A stretch of DNA of 64,000 bases, from the NCBI GenBank assembly GCA_030159075.1, contig BROG01000931.1:124001-188000 (forward strand), read 5' to 3'. This DNA is from Atrina japonica (lineage: Eukaryota; Mollusca; Bivalvia; Pterioida; Pinnidae). A program made the position numbers and the translations under genes. Positions 55,637 to 64,000 of the stretch are shown here, in pieces (positions within the stretch are counted from its first letter, which is position 1; each line of letters begins with the position of its first letter). The notes below the pieces were generated by a model, which ran no database searches, was not told where the DNA came from, and saw nothing but the letters and a program-made list of their open reading frames with translations.

Positions 55637-55708
55637 GGTTTCATGGTGTAGTGGTTATCACGTCTGCTTCACACGCAGAAGGTCGCGAGTTCGAGCCTCG
55701 CTGAAACC
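55637..55708 (+). tRNA. tRNA-Val (anticodon CAC)
   Basis: Plus strand, opposite to the other two. Same 72-nt body with loop TTCACAC, giving anticodon CAC, valine. It is followed at once by CCTTTTTTTTAA, a clean Pol III terminator. Confidence 0.95.
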
Positions 55709-56094
55709 TTTTTTTTAATTCTATTTTATAGATTTTCTTTTTCTTTTTTCAATACTATTTTATAGATTATCAATACACTTGTCGATATTTTTATAAATAT
55801 TTCTTGACATGGTTATTTTTTTTTAACCCTTTCAACCTAAGTTTTTCTATTTACATAGTATGGTCTTTTCTGTTGTTTAGACTGGTCTGTTGTGGCCGTG
55901 TTTCATTTAAATAACAACTTCGTATGTTGTAGTTTGATCACGTTGATTAGATTTGCACATGACCAATCTCTTACACAGAGTTGTCGGTCCTTGCTTTCCT
56001 CAACAACCTCTGCCAATGTCTCTACTTCTGTCAGTTTTGGGCAAAATATATAAATCTACTATAGATTTTGCTCTTTATAGCGATCGGTATGGTG

Positions 56095-56545
56095 GCTGAT
56101 TTGTGCAAATTCGCCTTTTCGCGTTGTTTCTAACACAAAAAACCCGCTGTTCGGCGTGATGTTGCCATTAATTATCTACACAAAAAGGCGAGACAATTAA
56201 CACGAAAAGGCGCCGGTTTAGACTTTTAAAAATCTCGCCTTTTGTCGCCTTTTTATCTTTTTTCGTGTTGTTATGACAACGCGAAAACCCGCTGAATGTC
56301 GCCTTTTTGCATTGTCCAAACGCTTAAACCCACAGAAGGTCGCCTTTTATCCTTGTAAAATAAACGCAAAAACCCGCCAAACTTCTCCTTGTTTAAAACG
56401 CGAAAACCCGCCGAACATCGCCTTTCCCCCCTTTTTAAAACACGAAAACCCGCCGAATGTCGCCTTTTCGCCCTGTGAAATAAACGCGAAAACCCACCAA
56501 ACGTCGCCTTTTCGACTTGTTTAATACATGAAAATGCCTGACCTA
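56095..56545 (+). repeat. ~55-bp tandem repeat rich in CGCGAAAACCCGCC
   Basis: Units carry CGAAAACCCGCCGAA and TCGCCTTTTCGCC-like blocks, about six to seven times. CpG is locally frequent. An 83-codon ORF here follows the repeat. Confidence 0.8.
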
Positions 56546-56571
56546 ACCCGAGAAATCCAGTCGTTATATTG

Positions 56572-56573
<2 letters not shown>

Positions 56574-56632
<59 letters not shown>
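56574..56632. repeat. (GA)n microsatellite
   Basis: About 29 GA units, immediately before element T copy 2. Confidence 0.95.
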
Positions 56633-56635
<3 letters not shown>

Positions 56636-56639
56636 GGTG

Positions 56640-57310
56640 ATATGAGCTGTCGTGGGTGAAAAATTTTTACATGTCCATTTTATGTGATATTCTATCTCAT
56701 ATATATTCCAAAGAGACCATCTGGTGGTTCGAATAACAAATGTATGTGTAAAATTGCAACAATTTTGCCCGTAATTTCAGTTATTTTTTTTGTCCGCCAT
56801 AGTTTTAGCATTGCAAATAAACTTTCGGTGAATTTCTACGATTACCGAGTGACGATAAATAAATACGTCTATTTGCAGCTAATATAAATTCTATTCTTAT
56901 TACCCTTTGCGTTTATTTTCGCACATCATCATTTCATACCTAAATCAGGCAAAGATGGTCTTTTTCGTCGTTTCAAAACATTCGTTTCTGAAATTGTCCA
57001 CGTGCCGGGTATATCGGGTGATCTCCACCCACCTCGTCCCATTGCATTCTCTGCTTTATCATTCTTGACACATATGATCATGAACTGCCCAACTCCACCG
57101 GACATGGCGGCACGGTTGTAAAACATGACGTACGCATACTTTTTACAATTACATTGTTTTTATTTTGGCAATGTCATCATTCAGGGTAACATTAATGATT
57201 GGAAAAGTTTCTTTTAGTGACCAACTGATATTTTTATTCATATATTTGTCACCAAGCTTCAGATACTTTTATTTTGATCATTTCTGGACTTTAAAAAACA
57301 AAATTGTGTT
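56640..57310 (-). mobile_element. Element T, copy 2, minus strand, partial
   Basis: Reverse of about 3190-3830: GTGATATGAGCTGTCGTGGG, ACAAATGTATGTGTAAAATT, then the ORF region and TTCTTTTAGTGACCAACTGA. It starts directly after a GA microsatellite. Confidence 0.75.
56929..57105 (-). CDS. 58-codon ORF inside element T
   Basis: MSGGVGQFMIICVKNDKAEN at the start and VLKRRKRPSLPDLGMK at the end, then TGA. The copy at about 3342-3522 reads the same protein in two pieces (MSSGVVQLMIICVTNDKVEN, then TISETNVLKRQKRPSLPDLG) separated by a stop and a frameshift. Conserved protein sense in two diverged copies hints at former coding, perhaps a captured host exon. No family recognised; expression unknown. 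Confidence 0.35.
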   Translation of the reverse strand: MSGGVGQFMIICVKNDKAENAMGRGGWRSPDIPGTWTISETNVLKRRKRPSLPDLGMK

Positions 57311-57761
57311 TCTATTTTCATATGTATGATTACATATCATAATTGTCAATGTTTATGTTTTCCCACCATATTTGCTTGAACTTTCTGACACCTGGACAGT
57401 AATTATGATACAGGAAAGGGACTAACTTCACGTGTTAATCCTCTCTTTACATATTTATTGTTATCATTGTCAAAGCAATTATGTACTTATCTAATTTCTC
57501 TATTGCGTTTATGTACATGTACATCTGCGTAAGATTTAATTTGCTATTGTTTAGTAATTTACTCAACACCTTTCAAACCAGATCTATTATTTACAAACTA
57601 TTGTCCCAAATTCTCATAACTACTTTTGTCAAATTTCATTCCTCAGTTCGGAAATCAGACACACTACTGATAACACCGACTCGTTACTTTGTTTTTGGAG
57701 ACCACGTATATCTAACTACAAAAACTTATTGTTCATTTTTAATCACTATTTAATCGTTATT

Positions 57762-58992
57762 AGGTATGCATCTATAAAAGGGTCAGATTAGGTATGTATC
57801 TTTAAAAGGGTCAGATTAGGTATGTATCTATAAACGGACCAGATAAGGTATGCATCTATAAAAGGGTCAGATTAGGTATGCATCTATAAAAGGGTCAGAT
57901 TAGGTATGTATCTATAAAAGGGTCAGATTAGGTATGTATCTATAAAAGGGTCAGATTAGGTATGCATCTATAAAAGGGTCAGATTAGGTATGTATCTATA
58001 AAAAGGTCAGATTAGGTATGTATCTATAAAAGGGTCAGATTAGGTATGCATCTATAAAAGGGTCAGATTAGGTATGCATCTATAAAAGGGTCAGATTAGG
58101 TATGTATCTATAAAAGGGTCAGATTAGGTATGTATATATAAAAGGGTCAGATTAGGTATGCATCTATAAAAGGGTCAGATTAGGTATGTATCTATAAAAG
58201 GGTCAGATTAGGTATGTATCTATAAAAGGGTCAGATTAGGTATGTATCTATTAAAGGGTCAGATTAGGTATGCATCTATAAAAGGGTCAGATTAGGTATG
58301 CATCTATAAAAGGGTCAGATTAGGTATGTATCTATAAAAGGGTCAGATTAGGTATGTATCTATAAAAGGGTCAGATTAGGTATGTATCTATAAAAGGGTC
58401 AGATTAGGTATGCATCTATAAAAGGGTCAGATTAGGTATGCATCTATAAAAGGGTCAGATTAGGTATGCATCTATAAAAGGGTCAGATTAGGTATGTATC
58501 TATAAAAGGGTCAGATTAGGTATGTATCTATAAAAGGGTCAGATTAGGTATGCATCTATAAAAGGGTCAGATTAGGTATGTATCTATAAAAGGGTCAGAT
58601 TAGGTATGTATCTATAAAAGGGTCAGATTAGGTATGTATCTATAAAAAGGGTCAGATTAGGTATGTATCTATAAAAGGGTCAGATTAGGTATGCATCTAT
58701 AAAAGGGTCAGATTAGGTATGTATCTATAAAAGGGTCAGATTAGGTATGTATCTATAAAAGGGTCAGATTAGGTATGCATCTATAAAAGGGTCAGATTAG
58801 GTATGTATCTATAAAAGGGTCAGATTAGGTATGTATATATAAAAAGGTCAAATTAGGTATGTATCTATTAAAGGGCCATATTACGTATGTATTCTATAAA
58901 AGGGTCAGATGAGGAATCTATATATAAAAGGGTCAGATTAGGTATGTATCTATAAAAGGGTCAAATTAGGTATGTATCTATAAAAGGGTCAA
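57762..58992 (+). repeat. 28-bp satellite, about 44 units
   Basis: Unit GGTATGTATCTATAAAAGGG plus TCAGATTA. Units alternate irregularly between TATGTATC and TATGCATC and are otherwise very uniform until the degenerate 3' edge. Confidence 0.97.
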
Positions 58993-59282
58993 ATCAAAAA
59001 CCAGATTAATTCACGACCATACGGATAACGGTCTCTATACACAAGGTTAGACGGTGATGCAGTTATTGTTTATATAACTGATTGTTGTTGTCAGGAGCAG
59101 ACAAAGTGAACCAGTGTTCGAATGCCTCTATAGTTAGTCGAATGTTTTTGCACTGAATGAGTTACCTTGCGGAATCTGATGGCTGTTGAATGTCTACGAG
59201 TGTCTTATGGACTTTTTGATAAGTTTTGTGTAACATTTGTAACTCGAGTTTGATCTTCTCCGTTAAAATATGAGTATATAAC

Positions 59283-60770
59283 ACAGGCGGATCTAGAGGG
59301 GGTGGGCACGCCCGCTAAAATTGTCTTTTAAAAGCTAGTAACTAAAGTTTTAGTGTCTGGAAACCAGAAAAGATTTTGAGCCGGGAAAGAATTTTTAAGA
59401 TTAAAAAAAATTCTAGACTGAATCCAGAAAATGGCATCCAAGATCTATCAAGAATGAAACATTTTCTGAAGCCCACTTGAAATGTTCTTGTAACATTTGT
59501 TTTCATTTAACTAAATCCCAAGGTTTTTTTTGTAAATAATTAGCCTGTCAACGAGTCGCAATGTGAAAATTAACTCGCTGTGCATGTCTGGGAAAATGTT
59601 CTAGCCCACGGGGCAAACTTAGTCCTATTACATAGAACATTAGGTGGTGATATTTACTTTTTCTGTTATTTTCTTTTCTTTTTCATTTATTTTCTTATAT
59701 ATCAAACGGCTGCATTTAAGAAAAATAAAAAATGTAAATTATCAGCATAAAACACGAAATAGAGACAATAGAATTTGAAGGACTAGGGCAAAATGGTGGT
59801 TTTGTGTCTGGAATCTAGAAAATACCTCACCAGGCTATCAATTGACTGGATTATTCCAAATTTTATTTCGGGAACTTACTCCCGAGTCCCCTAGTCATCA
59901 CAAAATTCCACCGGTTCAGTTTCAGGTTAAATTAATCTATCAATGAAAAATTCTCAAGGAGATCATAATTCAGTGTCTGGAGGCTATTTGCTATTACTAA
60001 ATAGGCCAAAATTCCGTCCCGATTTCAGGTAACCTTTTCGCTAAAGCAACCTTATTTTGAGAAGGATAATCATTGTGAGTTATCGCGGAATCCAGGCGTA
60101 TTTTCCGTCTGGAAGCAGAAAAATGCATCTACGGCCTTACAAATTTCAATTTTTTCCCCCTGAAAGATAATTAAAACCCGATCCCCATTAGACATTACGA
60201 TCCAACATTAAGAATGACATGTATGTGACCAGGAAAGGATTCGGACAGAAGCGCAGCGAAAAATAGGTATAAAACATTTGATTTTTAAGTAAAAACCAGA
60301 AAATTATTAACAAATTTCCAAAATTAAATTAATCGATCAATTAAAAATTCTTGAGGATAACGAAGTCATAATTCAGTATCTGAAGGCAATTTACAAATTA
60401 GACCAATATTTTTTCCAAATTTCAGGTTACATTTTTCGCTTAATCAACTTTCTTTTAAGAAGGATAATCAGTGTGATTTATTAGCAGAATCCGAGCGTAT
60501 TTTCCGCAGAAAGATGCGTCGACGGACTTTCAAGTGTTTTCTGAATGCTGGTTCAAAGCCGACCCCATTACGACCCAACACTTAGTATTATGTGTAGTGA
60601 CCAGGAAAGGATTCAGGCAGAAGCGCGGTGAAAAAAAAATAGATTCAAAACCTTTGATTGATTTTTAAGTAAAAAATCGGAAAATCAATAACAAATTCTG
60701 ATAAATGTTTGTGCCTTGCTGCGCTCGGCGACGATATTCTACATTTGCGACCCCTCAAAGCATTGGAACG
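59283..60770 (+). repeat. Interspersed repeat with a ~380-bp internal duplication
   Basis: It opens AGGCGGATCTAGAGGGGGTG. Blocks GACCAGGAAAGGATTC-G-CAG, GAGAAGGATAATCA-TGTGA and AAAATTCTTGAGGATAACG-like recur in 59935-60310 and 60330-60690. It ends TTGCTGCGCTCGGC. No coding frame seen. Confidence 0.65.
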
Positions 60771-60810
60771 TCTAGCTACATTGTGTCTGGAAAGCTTTTC
60801 ATATTATATA

Positions 60811-60812
60811 TA

Positions 60813-60858
<46 letters not shown>

Positions 60859-60895
60859 ATATATTATATCTATATATATATATATTATATATATA
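60811..60895. repeat. (TA)n microsatellite
   Basis: TA units with TTATAA interruptions. Confidence 0.9.
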
Positions 60896-61161
60896 CACGT
60901 TTCCCCCTAGTCGTAAATGAACTATTGCTACACAATTTGTAAAACAAAACGTGTTCAATAAGGCTTGTATTATAATAGTCTAGTATAACTACAAAGTAAT
61001 ACAATGTAATGCAGGTAGGCGTATGTGTATGACAAATATCTATTTTTAGCAATTTAAAAATGAATAGACTTCGTAGAATAGGTGTAATCGGAATCGATAT
61101 TTGATATATTGCCAAAATATATTAAATAGGCCTACATCCATACCTTAAGGTTAACTGTATG

Positions 61162-61162
61162 T

Positions 61163-61194
<32 letters not shown>

Positions 61195-61198
61195 AGAA

Positions 61199-61273
<75 letters not shown>
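61162..61273. repeat. (GA)n microsatellite
   Basis: Long GA run with AAGAAAGAGACA interruption; spurious Ser-Leu ORFs on the minus strand. Confidence 0.95.
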
Positions 61274-61275
<2 letters not shown>

Positions 61276-61621
61276 TTTATAAAACTGGGATCCGAAATCA
61301 CCAAATTTACTGAACACTCAACCTCAACTTTCATCTTATCGTCGTTTATAAAATTTCTAGGTCTGACTGAATTATATCACATTCTTATTCGTACTCAGGG
61401 TATTTATTTATCTTCAAGCGAAAAGTAATAATTGTGATCCAATTTATTTTTAATGTGATTCATGAAAATAATGTTATTGAGTGTTTCCTACTCAAAACCT
61501 TTTTTATAAATATATTTCTACAGTTTTCTTCAAATGAGCAATAATTCCATAATTGTTTACAACTGTAAATCATCAATATTCAAACAAAGTCAGGTTTCCA
61601 GTTTCTTACAGGTTTTTTTGT

Positions 61622-61705
61622 AGATCGAGCCCCCCCGGCGACAGTTTGGTTTCGTTTTCCTGTCTTTCGGATGAGACAGTAAAAACTGGAGGTCCCGTGT
61701 CTCGT
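61622..61705 (+). mobile_element. SINE A internal fragment
   Basis: GTCTTTCGGATGAGACAGTA and AAACTGGAGGTCCCGTGT match the SINE A core; the fragment then stops abruptly. Confidence 0.65.
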
Positions 61706-62191
61706 TTTCCTTGTTACATGTTTTGTGTGATGTTACCTTGAAATCATAAAAAAAATGTGAGATGAGCTTAAGTATTGAGTAAATTTGGTGACTTCTAGCA
61801 ATGTAGGCCTATCATGTTTTCAAATTTTTCATGATTTACCAAAACTCCTGGTAAATAAGATAATATTATAGATCTATCAAGTTCCCACTTTTTGATTTAT
61901 CAAAACTCCTGGTAATCCATAGAATAAAATAAATCTACCTAGTTTCGAAAGCAGACTGGAGCCTTACCCTACTTGTATTTTGATACTAAATAGATAAATA
62001 TCTCGCACTGCAATGTGACTTTGAAAAACGTGTCGGAATGCATGATAAATATTTATTTATAGACAGTTAAACCGGGTAGATAGTCGGGTGATCAGCAAAT
62101 CTTTTGTTGTTAACCGAATATAATCATTGCAAACTCAAGGACAGTTGCTCAGACTGCGCGGACATTTAACTGCGCAGTGGTTTAATGTCAT

Positions 62192-62356
62192 TATGACTTC
62201 GATCTTGCCGACAACTCCCCACCCCACAAACAAACAGGCAACATCGTACCAAAGGCGCAGGACGTATAGCAAATTTCTGCGATCTTCTATCAATCTGCCG
62301 TGTGACGGTCCACTACAAAACTATCACCAATTACAGGACAATTTGTCAAGCTTAAA
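62192..62356 (+). CDS. Candidate first coding exon of an unidentified gene
   Basis: An ATG at 62192 opens 55 codons (MTSILPTTPHPTNKQATSYQ at the start, QNYHQLQDNLSSLK at the end), stopping at a good donor, AAAGTGAGT. The composition is basic and Ser/Pro-rich and it lies in locally less AT-rich, repeat-poor DNA. The frame stays open upstream to 62127. I do not recognise the protein and could not identify a second exon in the last 1.6 kb, so this rests on ORF plus donor only. Confidence 0.35.
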
Positions 62357-62686
62357 GTGAGTATATAAATTTGAGCATTGTAATCTTGGGATAAGACAGT
62401 TTCAGGAAAAAATAGTGAACTGGGCGGAACCCAGGGTCATGATAGGGTGAAAACCAAGGACTAGCTTGAATCAGAGAAAATTATTGTTTTAGATTTAAAG
62501 TTTGAAAAAGTAGGTAAAAATACCTATCAAAATTTGACAATGCATCATGTGGATCCAGTGGGGTCCACTTTTTGAATTTGGAAAAAAAGAAAGAAAACAT
62601 GTTGAGACGTGAAATATCCTTTAATGTGGAGAGAAATCGCTCGCTGTGATACTGTCTTTTATTGAAAAGTCTACATGGCTTAAATC

Positions 62687-62690
<4 letters not shown>

Positions 62691-62731
<41 letters not shown>
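62691..62731. repeat. (GT)n microsatellite
   Basis: About 20 GT units. Confidence 0.95.
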
Positions 62732-62732
<1 letters not shown>

Positions 62733-63202
62733 TTAACATACTGTAACAATGGCAAATACACTCGCTTTGGCTAATGAATTTAGCAACTTGATGCAAATTA
62801 AAATAATTGCATTTCATTTTGTTTTCTTTCTCAAATATGCTGAGATCGGGCTCAGGCTCCCCTATAAATCTTACAGCAAAACTGCATATTGCAGACGATT
62901 TCATTTCACAGAGAGTAAAGACTTATATTTGTGATAAGATGAGGTAACGTTTACCAATGGACGGTACTGTAGTACGGCCTCAAGACGACGAGTTGTGTGG
63001 TGGAGAGAAGTTTTACGTTTGTAAGACAAAACTCATTAACTGTATTGTCTGCACTGGGTTTTACTGTAGAATAATTTTAAGAGAATGTCCCTAGATCTAG
63101 ATAAAAAGTAGGTTTACTACAAAAAAAGTGACTTGATACACGAAAAGAACAAAAATTGACCAGCTTGATAACTGATATCACATTTCTTGTGACTTATTTG
63201 GT

Positions 63203-63293
63203 TAACCCTTTCAACCCCACAGACCATAATAGACCGGTCTAAACAACAGGAAAGATAATATTATCTGAAATCTTAAGGGTGAAAGGGTCAATT
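63203..63293 (+). mobile_element. Possible relative of the TTAA MITE family
   Basis: TTAACCCTTTCAACCCCACA at the left and GGGTGAAAGGGTCAA at the right, with a different core (AGACCGGTCTAAACAACAGG). Similar cores occur at about 48609-48660 and 55825-55895. A separate subfamily with the same TTAA-type ends. Confidence 0.6.
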
Positions 63294-63368
63294 TGTAGTC
63301 ACAATCAGATACCGTTACAGAAATCATTCAACAATCAATGTATGATTTGTGTATCATATATATATACA

Positions 63369-63583
63369 TTGGCGTCGGAAGCAAACTGAAAGTGGGGAGG
63401 GGGGGGGGGGGGGGGGGGCTGAGGGGGGGGGGGGGGGGGGGGGGCAGGAGGGGGGCTGAACCAACTTAAAACACACACGCGCCAGAAGTGGGGGGGGGGG
63501 GCTAAACCGACTTTAAGCCCCAATTTCAACATGTATGCCTATCTTTGCAAAAAAAGTGCCCCCGGCTCCGACGCCTATGTATA
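63369..63583 (-). mobile_element. GGCGTCGGAA palindromic element, copy 3, with expanded G runs
   Basis: TTGGCGTCGGAAGCAAACTG at the left and CGGCTCCGACGCCTATGT at the right, inverted relative to the other copies. Long interrupted G runs fill 63397-63500. Confidence 0.72.
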
Positions 63584-63803
63584 TATTTACACAATGGTAA
63601 ACGATATTTTACACGAAAAATGATGAATAAATTTGTATCTAAGGAGTTAGAATTAGATCTAGATAAAATTTATCTTGACGAACTCCATTAGAACTGGAAG
63701 CGAGATCTGCTCCAAATAAATCCAAATTTTCCATTGAGGATCCTTCCTCTCCACGTGATTAAAAAGATGTTCTTCATTTACATTAGGGGACCCGACCTTT
63801 TAG

Positions 63804-63895
63804 TTTTCATGTACTAACTCTAACTCCTATACCCTAACACTAAACTCTATCTCTAACCATGAATCCTAAACCTAACCCCTGACCCTAAACTTGTA
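63804..63895 (-). repeat. Degenerate CCCTAA-like tract
   Basis: Loose CTAACTC, CCCTAACAC and CCTAACCCC units resembling decayed TTAGGG repeats; no two adjacent units are perfect. Confidence 0.4.
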
Positions 63896-64000
63896 CAAAA
63901 TACCATAGGTATGAAATTGGTCCCTTGAAGTAAATTTTAACTTCGAGAAACAATTAAGTTTAGACATAAATGGATAGTGTTAAGCAGAATAGAAAGATGA

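Noticed and set aside
56273..56524. 83-codon ORF rich in NPPN and PCEIN-like repeats
   Set aside because: Follows the ~55-bp tandem repeat; no splice or start context, and units drift out of frame.
57762..58992. CRISPR-like array
   Set aside because: Direct 28-bp units with no unique spacers; a eukaryotic satellite.
61122..61334. Ser-Leu repeat ORFs
   Set aside because: Translation of a GA microsatellite on the minus strand.

Overview
This window is animal nuclear DNA: AT-rich, intron-heavy and saturated with interspersed and tandem repeats. I infer a lophotrochozoan, most likely a bivalve mollusc. The reasons are the divergence of the one recognisable gene from its vertebrate orthologue and the repeat landscape: tRNA-derived SINEs ending in a GGACGTTAAACAACA-type tail, palindromic CAGTGGAAC elements, and long elements ending in a GAGGCCCTCTTGGGCCTC hairpin. 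The species cannot be fixed by eye. The main gene runs on the + strand from 1300 to 44408. It is the 3' half (29 exons, 1117 codons plus stop) of the orthologue of human KIAA0100/BLTP2 (Drosophila hobbit, yeast Fmp27, plant SABRE), a bridge-like lipid-transfer protein of membrane contact sites. All 29 exons join in frame, all use GT-AG introns, and the order matches the human C-terminal half end to end. The 5' half lies upstream of the window. Its introns hold most of the repeats: the TTAA-target MITE family (nine copies) and a dead piggyBac element with the same terminus in the exon 25/26 intron; two SINE families; a pogo-like element; several MITE families with clear inverted repeats; and more than a dozen minisatellites. 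Three minisatellites are built from the gene's own exon-intron boundaries: the exon 10 donor, exon 16 acceptor and exon 17 donor. They leave arrays of decoy splice sites next to the real ones. From 44409 to 64000 there is no convincing multi-exon gene. This part holds three tRNA-Val genes with anticodons AAC, TAC and CAC whose 72-nt bodies differ only at the wobble base. It also holds a tRNA-Thr-like relic, a 28-bp satellite of about 44 units, other satellites and microsatellites, a second copy of a roughly 1-kb repeat carrying an intact 58-codon ORF, and at 62192-62356 a possible first coding exon of an unidentified gene. I did not find a convincing new multi-gene system. The observations most worth following are the splice-site-derived minisatellites, the tRNA-Val trio, the ORF-bearing repeat and the piggyBac-MITE relationship.
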